Assembly (NCBI RefSeq): GCF_009793335.1
Contig: NZ_WING01000001.1
Coordinates: forward strand, 6,634,001 to 6,698,000
Direction: 5' to 3'
DNA from: Actinomadura sp. J1-007
GTDB taxonomy: Bacteria > Actinomycetota > Actinomycetes > Streptosporangiales > Streptosporangiaceae
Length of the DNA stretch: 64,000 nt
Of the stretch, positions 55,036 to 62,690 are shown in pieces; positions within the stretch are counted from its first letter, which is position 1, and every line of letters starts with the position of its first letter. The notes beneath the pieces were generated by a model. The model saw nothing but the letters and a program-made list of their open reading frames with translations, was not told the DNA's origin and did not search any database. A program made the translations under genes and the position numbers.

Positions 55036-55843
55036 GCTCCCCGTCCCCGCCCGCGACCTCGACGCCACCCACCCGTTCCGCCTCTCCCAGGACCCCGGCG
55101 GCGTGACGGCCACCGGCCGCGCCCTCATCGCCGGGCTCGTCGAGGCGCTGCCGCCCGCCGCGCGGGAGGACGGGCAGGGCCCCGGCGGCGAACGGAGCGG
55201 CCCGGCGGGGATCGCCGCGAGGCTCTGGACGCGCCTGTGCCGCAACCCGCCGACCCGGGCCTCCTGCACGCCCTGGAGGGCGCGATGATCCTGCTGATCG
55301 ACCACGAGCTGGCCGCGTCCACCGTGGCCGCCCGCATCGCCGCGTCCGTCGGCGCCGACCCGTACGGGGTGGTCGCGGCGGCGCTCGGCGTGGCCCACGG
55401 CCCCTGCACGGCGGCGCGTCGTATGGCGTGGAACGGCTCCTCGCGCAGATCGCCGACCCGGCCGACGCGTCCCGCGTGATCGGCGAACGGCTGCGAGCCG
55501 GGGAGCGCGTCCCGGGCTTCGGCCACGGGTCTACAAGGCGGGCGACGCCCGCGCGACCCGCCTGTTCGGCCTGATCAGGGAGGCCGCGCCGGACCACGAG
55601 CGGCTGGCCGCGGCCGATGCCGTCCTGGCCGACGCCGAGCGCCGCCGCCTGCCCGCGCCCAACGTGGACGCCGCGCCGGCCACCCTCGCCGCCGTCGCCG
55701 GCATGGTGCCCGGCGCGGGCGAGGCGGTCTTCGCCGTCGCCCGCACCGCCGGATGGCTCGCCCACGCCCTGGAGGAGTACGAGCGCCGCTCCCCGCTGCG
55801 CCCCCGCGCCGTCTACACCGGCCCCCCGCCGCGGCGGGCCTGA
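55036..55843 (+). pseudogene. Citrate-synthase-family gene, N-terminally truncated and frame broken three times
   Basis: Pieces of a citrate-synthase-like protein are readable in order: LDATHPFRLSQDPGGVTATG, HALEGAMILLIDHELAASTV, then GPLHGGASYGVERLLAQ (active-site His loop), GFGHRVYKAGDARAT (second His) and LAHALEEYERRSPLRPRAVY to TGA 55841-55843. Frame steps near 55246, 55401 and 55526 are all single-base losses. Unlike the other broken genes, the first half (the helix-turn-helix and N-terminal domain of this family) is absent: only about 185 bases separate it from the divergent SWIM gene. It is either a true relic or a truncated gene with sequencing errors on top. Confidence 0.7.
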
Positions 55844-55914
55844 GCGCGCCGAGCGGGGCCCCGGCGGCGAAGGCCCTCGGGTGGGGGTGTGCGCGGGTCG
55901 CGGGAAGGCGGGGG

Positions 55915-55927
55915 TACGCTCGTTGAC
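55915..55927 (+). promoter_or_regulatory. Leaderless-type -10 box
   Basis: TACGCT at 55915-55920 lies seven bases before the GTG at 55928, without an SD. Confidence 0.45.
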
Positions 55928-56290
55928 GTGCGACGGTTCTTCACCCCTGGATGGCTCGGGCTGCATCTGATCGCCATCGTGCTGTGCGCCTCGTTCATCG
56001 GCTTCGGGTGGTGGCAGTACGACCGCGCCCAGGACGGCAACGACCGCAGCTGGGCCTACACGTTCGAATGGCCGATCTTCGCGCTGTTCGTCATCGTGAT
56101 GTGGGTCAAGATGATCCGCGACGACCTGAGCGGCGACGACAGCCGCCAGGCGCCCAAGGTCATCGAGGAGCCCGCCGAGGCCGCGATCAAGCGCGCGATC
56201 ATCCAGCGGCACGAGGAGGAGGACCCCTCGCTCGCCGCGTACAACCGCTACCTCGCCCGGCTGAACTCCGAGACCCACCGGCGCGACTGA
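55928..56290 (+). CDS. Two-helix membrane protein, conserved hypothetical
   Basis: A 120-residue protein. VRRFFTPGWLGLHLIAIVLC opens into the first membrane helix, FGWWQYDRAQ and a second helix PIFALFVIVMWVKMIRDDL follow, and the last 55 residues are a soluble charged tail (DPSLAAYNRYLARLNSE) typical of a widespread actinobacterial family of unknown function, often found beside DUF3817 genes as here. Its message is probably leaderless. Confidence 0.75.
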   Translation: MRRFFTPGWLGLHLIAIVLCASFIGFGWWQYDRAQDGNDRSWAYTFEWPIFALFVIVMWVKMIRDDLSGDDSRQAPKVIEEPAEAAIKRAIIQRHEEEDPSLAAYNRYLARLNSETHRRD

Positions 56291-56386
56291 CGCGCCGCGC
56301 CGCCCGGCGCGGCGCGTGACGATCCGGCGCACCGGCGCGGCCGACCCCCGGCCCGCCGTCCGGCAGGCCGACGAAAGGTGTGAACT

Positions 56387-56731
56387 GTGGAAGCCGCGGT
56401 GACCAGGTACCGGGCTCTGGCCCTGGTGGTCGGCACGCTGTTGCTGCTGCTGGTGGTCGGCATGGTCCTGAAGTACGGCCCGACCGGCGAGGCGTCGGTG
56501 GCCGGGATCGTCGCGCCCGTCCACGGCCTGCTCTACATGGTCTACCTCGCCGCCTCGTACGACCTGTGGCGGCGGACCGGATGGCCGCTGAGCCGGATGG
56601 TGCTGATCGTGTTCGGCGGCGTCATCCCGCTCATGACCTTCTTCGTCGAGCGCAGGGTCGTCGCCGACGCGCGCGTCCTGGCCGCCCGGGGCGGCCCCGC
56701 CGAGGGCGCCGACGAGCGCGCGAACGCCTGA
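56387..56731 (+). CDS. DUF3817 membrane protein
   Basis: A 114-residue protein with three or four helices: YRALALVVGTLLLLLVVGMV, IVAPVHGLLYMVYLAASYDL and MVLIVFGGVIPLMTFFVERR. The PVHG and FFVERR positions are the conserved DUF3817 features. GTG 56387 follows AAAGGTG. It is 96 bases from the preceding two-helix gene and probably in the same unit. Function unknown. Confidence 0.85.
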   Translation: MEAAVTRYRALALVVGTLLLLLVVGMVLKYGPTGEASVAGIVAPVHGLLYMVYLAASYDLWRRTGWPLSRMVLIVFGGVIPLMTFFVERRVVADARVLAARGGPAEGADERANA

Positions 56732-56826
56732 CCTCCCGCCGTTCCTCCGTGGCGCGGTGCCGCCTCCCCTGAGTGGGAGCGCGTCCCCGGCAAACGGGTT
56801 GGAACGGGCCCACGCGTCCCCTAATC

Positions 56827-56841
56827 TTTGACTCAGTCAAA
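56827..56841 (+). promoter_or_regulatory. MarR-type operator
   Basis: TTTGACTCAGTCAAA is a 7+1+7 perfect palindrome of the kind bound by MarR dimers. It lies 16 bases before the ATG of the MarR-GNAT gene and just downstream of TAATCT (56822-56827), a -10 candidate, so autoregulation is likely. Confidence 0.7.
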
Positions 56842-56857
56842 GATCATGGAGGCGCGC

Positions 56858-57817
56858 ATGGCGGTCAGCACGGCGGACGTGGCGGCGGTCCGGTCGTTCA
56901 ACCGGTTCTACACGGCGGTGATCGGCGTGCTCGGCGAGGGCCTGGTGCGGACGCCGTACTCGCTCACCGAGGCCCGCGTGATCTTCGAGCTGGCCCAGCG
57001 GGACGACACCGAGGTGCTCGCCCTGCGCCGCGCCCTCGACCTCGACCCGGGCTACCTCAGCCGGATGCTCGCCCGCTTCGAGCGCGACGGCCTGGTCCGG
57101 CGCGAGCGCTCGGCCGGCGACGCGCGCCGCCAGGTCGCGCGGCTCACCGCGCGGGGCCGCGAGGTGTTCGCCATGCTCGACGAGCGGTCGGTCGCCGAGA
57201 TCCGCGCGCTGCTGGAGAGCCTGCCCGAGCCGGGCCGCGACCGGCTGCTCGCCTCGATGCGGTCGATCCGCGGAGCCCTCGGCGGCGCCGTCCGGGACGG
57301 CGCGCCGCCCGCGCCGCGCGCCGCGCGCCCCGACGCGCCGTTCACCCTGCGCGGCCTGCGGCCGGGCGACCTCGGCTGGATCGTGGAGCGCAACGGCGTC
57401 CTCTACGACGCCGAATGCGGCTGGGACCGCACGTACGAGGCGCTCGTCGCCGGCGTGGTCGCGGGATACGTCGAGAACCACGTCCCCGGACGGGAGGACG
57501 CCTGGATCGCCGAGGCCGGAGGCGAACGGATCGGCGGCGTCTTCTGCGTCCGCCGCGACGACACGGTGGCCCAGCTCCGGCTGCTGCACGTCGAGCCGGG
57601 AGCCCGGGGGACCGGGGTCGGCGCCGCGCTCGTCGACGCGTGCGTCCGGTTCGCCGCCGGGGCGGGCTACAAGGAGATCATGCTCTGGACCACCGCGCTC
57701 CAGCGCCCGGCGCACCGCCTCTACGAGCGCGCCGGATTCGAGCTGGAGGTGGAGGAGCCCCCGGTCCGCCGCTTCGGCGGCGAGATCCACGGCCAGTACT
57801 GGCGCAAGAGGCTCTGA
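56858..57817 (+). CDS. MarR-GNAT fusion protein
   Basis: A 319-residue two-domain protein. Residues 1-145 form a MarR winged helix (LALRRALDLDPGYLSRMLARF recognition region, RRQVARLTARG wing). Residues 155-319 form an acetyltransferase: LHVEPGARGTGVGAALVDAC is the acetyl-CoA loop and HRLYERAGFELE the C-terminal motif. ATG 56858 has GGAGG five bases upstream. Such fusions are a recognised family (GNAT-MarR); the fused acetylase may modify a small molecule that the regulator senses. A palindrome precedes the gene. Confidence 0.9.
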   Translation: MAVSTADVAAVRSFNRFYTAVIGVLGEGLVRTPYSLTEARVIFELAQRDDTEVLALRRALDLDPGYLSRMLARFERDGLVRRERSAGDARRQVARLTARGREVFAMLDERSVAEIRALLESLPEPGRDRLLASMRSIRGALGGAVRDGAPPAPRAARPDAPFTLRGLRPGDLGWIVERNGVLYDAECGWDRTYEALVAGVVAGYVENHVPGREDAWIAEAGGERIGGVFCVRRDDTVAQLRLLHVEPGARGTGVGAALVDACVRFAAGAGYKEIMLWTTALQRPAHRLYERAGFELEVEEPPVRRFGGEIHGQYWRKRL

Positions 57818-57869
57818 AACGGGGGAGCGGCGGAGCGCGGGCCGCGGGCGGCGTTCGGCATGAAAAGGC

Positions 57870-57905
57870 CCCGGCCCGCGGAGGCTGGTGCCTTCGCGGG
57901 CCGGG
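57870..57905. terminator. Strong hairpin terminator after the MarR-GNAT gene
   Basis: CCCGGCCCGCG at 57870-57880 pairs perfectly with CGCGGGCCGGG at 57895-57905, and AGGC/GCCT extend the stem inside to a TGGT loop. No T-run follows on the plus strand, but on the minus strand the stem is followed by GCCTTTT. It lies 52 bases after the stop. Confidence 0.6.
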
Positions 57906-58827
57906 TTCACTGGCAGCGTTTGCGCGCTGCCGTCCTGGCGGCCGGGACGGGGGTCGGGACGGAAGACCGGCCGCCTGGACGTACCGGCTGGCGCCGGAGC
58001 CTGGTCGGACCTGCTCTCACCTCCTCCCGGCGCCGTGCGAGGGGCGGCCGGGAGCCGCCGGCGGCGGCCCGGCGCGGCGAGCCCAGGGGCGGAGGGCCGG
58101 GCCGGCGGCATTGCTCGAAGATGCCGCCGGCCCGGCTGAGAGGGGCGCCGGTGCCGCGGGGGCGTACGGCGCCGGCGCCCTGTGGTGGTCGCGTGCGCGG
58201 GCCGGTCCGGTACGGCCGAGGACCCGAGGTGTGCCGACGGGGACCGTCATGGTGCGCATCCAGGCGGGCAGGGGGTGGTGCCGGATACGGGACGGTGCGC
58301 CCGAGGCATCCTCGGCCGTACGGACCGGTCCGCTGGGGGAAGGGTCCGTGAGATTCGCGAAAGCGCGGGCGCCGGTGGAACGGAGGGCGGTAGGGTCTGG
58401 GGTCCTGCCACCGCGCATCGGGTTCCTCCTCTTCCAGGGCCGGCGCGGAGCCCCGGGCCGTTTTACCGACCCGAGGGGCGCTCGTTTACTGTGCGTCACG
58501 ATCTCGTTGCGGTAAGTACCCGCACGCCATGGCGACGCAAACCCAGGTCAACGAAGAATCGTGATCGCGATCATGGCTTTACTTCCGCATTACCGAACCG
58601 GGAGGGCCGGACCCCGATCCGGGCGGGTGGAACGTCGCGCAACGTCACCTCACGTCCGGCGACGGCACCGTTTGCAGCAGCATCGTCCGGCATCGGCGGG
58701 CATCGACCCACTCGTTGTGACATCTCACAGTGCGGCCGGGAACGAGGTGGGCTGAAGGTCCATTGCCCGCCCCCGGCCCTCGGGGAAGAGTGATCCGCAC
58801 CATCCCGCCGCGGATCGGAGCGTACGC
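57906..58827. other. Long non-coding region with hairpins and operator-like sites
   Basis: No gene I can support lies between the MarR-GNAT gene and the MFS gene. A hairpin GGCAGCG/CGCTGCC stands at 57912-57931 and a very stable one at 58096-58136 (separate entry). Farther right the base composition is less GC-rich. TGATCGCGATCA at 58562-58573 is a perfect palindrome and TGTGA-CATC-TCACA at 58716-58729 an inverted repeat about 100 bases before the MFS gene; either could be an operator. Confidence 0.5.
58096..58136. other. Perfect 16-bp hairpin
   Basis: GCCGGGCCGGCGGCAT at 58096-58111 and ATGCCGCCGGCCCGGC at 58121-58136 are perfect inverse complements around a 9-base loop. No T-run follows either side. 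It stands alone in a 1-kb gap, so it could be a structured RNA element or a bidirectional terminator. Confidence 0.6.
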
Positions 58828-60171
58828 ATGGAGCCTGCCGCGCCCGCCCCCTCCTCCCCCTCCTCTCCCTCCCAGCCGTCCCCGCCGCCCGCGAACGCGA
58901 CCGCGCCCGCGCCGGACGCCCCGCCGTCCCGGCGCGCGTGGACGGTCGTCGCGCTGCTGCTGGCGTTCATGGTCGTCAACTTCATGGACAAGACCGTCCT
59001 CGGCCTCGCGGGCGACCACATCCGCGAGGACCTCGGCCTCACCGACACCCAGTTCGGGACGGTCGGCAGCGCCTTCTTCCTGCTGTTCAGCGTCGCGGGC
59101 GTCGCGGTCGGGTTCCTGTCCGACCGGATCGGCGCCGCCCGGCTGCTGACCGTCCTGGTGGCGGTCTGGAGCGCGTCCCAGCTCGTGGTCGCGGTGCCCG
59201 CCGCCGGGCTCGCCGTCCTGGTCGCCACGCGGATCACCCTCGGCGCCGCGGAGGGCCCGGCGTTCGCCATGGCCAACCACACCGCGTTCAGCTGGTTCCC
59301 CGACCGCGAGCGCGCGCTGCCCGGCACGCTGCTCACCGTCGGGGGCGCGGTCGGCGTCGCGGTGGGGGCGCCCGTGCTCGCGGTGACCATCGGCGGCCTC
59401 GGCTGGCGGGCGGCGTTCGCGCTGACCGGCGTCCTCGGCGTGCTGTGGCTGTTCGCGTGGCGGGCGTGGGGCGGCGAGGGCCCCTACTCGGCCCGCGCGG
59501 AAACGGCGGAGCCGGAACCGGGCGTGCCGTACCGGACGCTGTTCACGCGGGGGACGGTGCTGAGCGGCCTCGCGTGCGCGTTCGCCGCGTTCTGGATGCT
59601 GGCCGTGGCGGTCACGTGGCTGCCGCAGTTCCTCCAGCGCGTGCACGGGATCGAGCTGGAGAAGGCGTCGATGCTGGCGGCCGGGACGCAGGTCGTCGGC
59701 ATCGCGTTCATGCTCGCGCTCGGCTACGCGTCCACGCGGATGCTGCGCGGCGGCCGGTCCAGCCGGGCCGCGCGCGGCGTGGTCGGCGGCGCCGCGGTCG
59801 CCGTGTCGGGATGCGGCGTGCTCGCGCTGACCCGCGTCGGCGGCGGCGCCCCGCTCGTCCTCGTGATGATGGTCGCGTTCACGGCCGGCAACGCGTTCTT
59901 CGGCCTCTTCCAGGCCGCCCTCGCCGAGCTGGCCCCGCTGCGGCAGCGCGCCGCGCTCCTCGGCACCGTGACGGCGGCCGCGTCGTCCGCCGGCGCGTTC
60001 GGGCCGCTGCTGACCGGCGCCCTCGTGGACGCCGCCGGGACCGCCGCCGCCGGCTTCCAGCACGCCTTCGACCTCGCCGGCGGGCTGATGGTCGCGGGCG
60101 GGCTGCTCGCCGCGGCGTTCGTCCGCCCGGCCCGGGACCGCGCGTCCCTCCAGAGTTCCCGCATCACCTGA
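58828..60171 (+). CDS. MFS transporter (ACS-type anion:cation symporter)
   Basis: A 447-residue transporter. A Ser/Pro/Ala-rich 35-residue leader precedes twelve helices. FMVVNFMDKTVLGLAGDHIR in helix 1 and GFLSDRIGAARLL in loop 2-3 are typical of the organic-anion (ACS, phthalate/hexuronate) branch; FAMANHTAFSWFPDRERALP is the helix-4/5 signature. It is followed 14 bases later by the metallo-hydrolase gene, suggesting that it imports that enzyme's substrate or exports its product. Confidence 0.87.
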   Translation: MEPAAPAPSSPSSPSQPSPPPANATAPAPDAPPSRRAWTVVALLLAFMVVNFMDKTVLGLAGDHIREDLGLTDTQFGTVGSAFFLLFSVAGVAVGFLSDRIGAARLLTVLVAVWSASQLVVAVPAAGLAVLVATRITLGAAEGPAFAMANHTAFSWFPDRERALPGTLLTVGGAVGVAVGAPVLAVTIGGLGWRAAFALTGVLGVLWLFAWRAWGGEGPYSARAETAEPEPGVPYRTLFTRGTVLSGLACAFAAFWMLAVAVTWLPQFLQRVHGIELEKASMLAAGTQVVGIAFMLALGYASTRMLRGGRSSRAARGVVGGAAVAVSGCGVLALTRVGGGAPLVLVMMVAFTAGNAFFGLFQAALAELAPLRQRAALLGTVTAAASSAGAFGPLLTGALVDAAGTAAAGFQHAFDLAGGLMVAGGLLAAAFVRPARDRASLQSSRIT

Positions 60172-60185
60172 CGGAAGGAAGCAGT

Positions 60186-61484
60186 GTGACCATCGACATC
60201 CGGGCGTACGCCGACAAGGTGTGGAACGGCGCGAGCGACGACAGCATCGCGCACACCGGGCGCGGCGGGGACGGCGTCGTGGAGATCGCCGACGGGGTGG
60301 GCTGGAAGGCCGGCTTCGGCAACGTGGTCGCGTTCCGGGCCGGAGGGGAGCTGATCCTGTTCGACACCGGCAGCGCCCACGTCGCGGACCGGATGCACGC
60401 CGCGGTCCGGGAGTGGAGCGCCGACCCGCTGACGCTGGCGTTCTACTCGCACGGGCACATCGACCACGTCATGGGCATGGGGCCGTACGACGCGGGCGCG
60501 GAGGCCGCCGGGCGCCCCCGCCCGCAGGTGGTCGCGCAGGAGCGCGTCCGGGACCGGTTCGACCGCTACGCGCTGACCGCCGGATACAACTCGGTGATCA
60601 ACCAGCGGCAGTTCCAGGCGCCGGGGCTGCGCTGGCCGACCGAGTACCGGCTGCCGGACGTGACGTTCCGCGACGCCATGACGGTGACGCGCGGCGGGCT
60701 GACGTTCGAGCTGTTCCACGCCATGGGCGAGACCGACGACGCCGCCGTGGCGTACGTGCCCGAGCACCGGCTGCTGCTGCCCGGCGACATGTTCATCTGG
60801 CTCACCCCCAACTGCGGCAACCCGCAGAAGGTGCAGCGCTACCCGCGCGAGTGGGCCCGGGACCTGCGCCGGATGGCCGCGCTCGGCGCCGAGGTCATGA
60901 TGCCGTCGCACGGCGCGCCGGTGTTCGGCTCGGACCGGATCGAGCAGGCGCTCACCGAGACCGCCGAATGGCTGGAGAGCATCATCGACCAGACCCTCGC
61001 CATGCTGAACGACGGGTCGCGGCTGGACGACATCGTCCACGCCGTGAAGCCGCCCGCGCGCCTGTCCGAGCGCGTCTACCTCCAGCCGAAGTACGACGAG
61101 CCCGAGTTCATCGTCCGGAACCTGTGGCGCATGTACGGCGGCTGGTACGACGGCAACCCCGCCCACCTCAAGCCCGCCCGCGACGCCGACGTGGCGCGCG
61201 CCGTCGCGGAACTGGCGGGCGGCGCCGCGAAGGTCGCCGACGCCGCGCGCCGCGCGGTGGACGAGGGCGACCTGCGCCTGGCCGCCCACCTCGCCGAGAT
61301 GGCGACGCAGGCCGACCCGGAGAACGCCGCGCTGCACGAAATCCGCGCCGAGGTGTACGGAGCGCGCGCGAAGGCGGAGCCGTCGCTGATGGCGACGGGC
61401 GTGTTCAAGTGGGCCGCCAACGAGTCCCGCCGGGCGAGCGGGCAGGAGGAGGAACCCGGCTCCCTGCGGCGTCTGGTCGTTTAA
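60186..61484 (+). CDS. Metallo-beta-lactamase-fold hydrolase with alkyl-sulfatase-type dimerisation domain
   Basis: A 432-residue protein. FYSHGHIDHVMGMG is the H-x-H-x-D-H zinc motif and HAMGETDDAAVAYVPEHRLLLPGDMF the second metal half; PSHGAPV supplies another His. C-terminal to it, YDEPEFIVRNLWRMYGGWYDGNPAHL is the hallmark of the alkyl-sulfatase (SdsA1) dimerisation domain. The SCP2-like C-terminal domain of full-length alkyl sulfatases is absent. GTG 60186 has GGAAGG upstream. It probably cleaves an alkyl sulfate or related ester brought in by the MFS protein. Confidence 0.85.
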   Translation: MTIDIRAYADKVWNGASDDSIAHTGRGGDGVVEIADGVGWKAGFGNVVAFRAGGELILFDTGSAHVADRMHAAVREWSADPLTLAFYSHGHIDHVMGMGPYDAGAEAAGRPRPQVVAQERVRDRFDRYALTAGYNSVINQRQFQAPGLRWPTEYRLPDVTFRDAMTVTRGGLTFELFHAMGETDDAAVAYVPEHRLLLPGDMFIWLTPNCGNPQKVQRYPREWARDLRRMAALGAEVMMPSHGAPVFGSDRIEQALTETAEWLESIIDQTLAMLNDGSRLDDIVHAVKPPARLSERVYLQPKYDEPEFIVRNLWRMYGGWYDGNPAHLKPARDADVARAVAELAGGAAKVADAARRAVDEGDLRLAAHLAEMATQADPENAALHEIRAEVYGARAKAEPSLMATGVFKWAANESRRASGQEEEPGSLRRLVV

Positions 61485-61577
61485 GCCTCGAAGCGTGCGG
61501 CGGGCCACGGTCGCGGAGCGGAGCGGAGCGGTGCCGCGCCGCGAGCGCGGCTCACCGCGCGCCGCGGGGGAGGCGGG

Positions 61578-62549
61578 TCAGAGCCAGCCTCGGCGGGCGG
61601 CTTCCATGCCCGCCTGGAAGCGGTTGCGGGCGCCGAGCTCGTCGCTCAGGGCCTTCATGCGGCGGCGGGTCGTCCGGGTGGAGAGGCCGAGCTGGCGGGC
61701 GATGGCGTCGTCCTTGAGGCCCATCGCCAGGAGTTCGATCAGGCGGCGGTCCTCCTCGGCGGGGCCGCCGGAGGCGGGGGCGGGCGGTGAGGCGAACGGG
61801 ATCGCGCGCTGCCACAGCGCCTCGAACAGCATGACCAGGCTGTCCAGCAGCGACGACGGGTGGACCACCACCGTCTGGCCGATCACGTCGTCGGCGACGA
61901 GCGGCAGCAGGGCGATGCGGCGGTCGGCGATGACGAGCTTCATCGGCAGGCCGTCGAGGATGCGGGCCTCCTCGCCGAGGGAGCGCAGCTCCAGGACGGT
62001 GTCCGGGGCGCCCGGCACCGACAGGGACTCCGGCGCGTAGATCGCGCGCCAGCGGACGCCGCGTTCCAGGATCGGGCGCTGCCAGGGGTTGCCGCCCGCC
62101 TGCACGTACGGGGGGCGGTCGAACATCAGCATCTCTTCGGCGACCGTCGCCTGGATCTGCGCGAAGCGCCGTCCGGACGCCTCCGCGCCCGCGATCACCT
62201 CGACGAGCTCGCCCGGCTGCCGGGCGCGCGCGGACGCCCGGAACCGCTCCATCAGCTCCCCGGTCTCCAGCCGCAGCCGCTGGAGCTGCTCCATCCGGCG
62301 GCTGACGAGGATCTCGACGGCCGCCTCCGGCATGGTCGCCGACCAGCGGCGCGGCGTCCCCGACGACCGGCCGACCAGGCCGAGCCGCTCCAGCCGGGCG
62401 AGGGGGCGGGCGAGCCGCGCTGGCGGGACGCCGCGGGCGGCGGCGAGCTCGGCGGCGGTGCTGCCGGGCGCGTCGAGAACGGCCTGGTAGACCCGCTCGT
62501 CGGCGGCGGAGAGCCCGACGGGCTCGAACAGGTTGGCGTCGTCGCTCAT
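61578..62549 (-). CDS. Transcriptional regulator, TrmB-like N-terminus and LuxR-type C-terminal HTH
   Basis: A 323-residue regulator. Residues 12-75 form a TrmB-like winged helix (LSAADERVYQAVLDAPGSTA, VPPARLARPLARLERLGLVG). The middle is a sensor region. The C-terminal DRRLIELLAMGLKDDAIARQ, LGLSTRTTRRRMKALSDELG is a LuxR/GerE-type HTH. It is divergent from the S8 peptidase gene, an arrangement I know for such regulators in actinobacteria, and probably controls it. Confidence 0.85.
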   Translation of the reverse strand: MSDDANLFEPVGLSAADERVYQAVLDAPGSTAAELAAARGVPPARLARPLARLERLGLVGRSSGTPRRWSATMPEAAVEILVSRRMEQLQRLRLETGELMERFRASARARQPGELVEVIAGAEASGRRFAQIQATVAEEMLMFDRPPYVQAGGNPWQRPILERGVRWRAIYAPESLSVPGAPDTVLELRSLGEEARILDGLPMKLVIADRRIALLPLVADDVIGQTVVVHPSSLLDSLVMLFEALWQRAIPFASPPAPASGGPAEEDRRLIELLAMGLKDDAIARQLGLSTRTTRRRMKALSDELGARNRFQAGMEAARRGWL

Positions 62550-62690
62550 CGTTCCCCCACGCGTGAAGATGATCTACACCGTAGATGGCACAAACGTGCC
62601 GTTGTCACCAGGTGGACGGGCGAAAACGTCGACAGTGGCGATCTTCGGAACGTAGGACCGGGGGGACACCTGATCTTCGAGGGAGCCCCC

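Noticed and set aside
57906-58560. Possible genes in the long gap before the MFS gene
   Set aside because: All frames are Arg/Gly/Pro-rich without conserved motifs, SD or start context.
62585-62690. ATG 62585 as the start of the S8 peptidase
   Set aside because: It has no SD and gives a non-signal leader; GTG 62691 has GAGGGAG upstream and a basic leader that joins the signal helix after one restored base.
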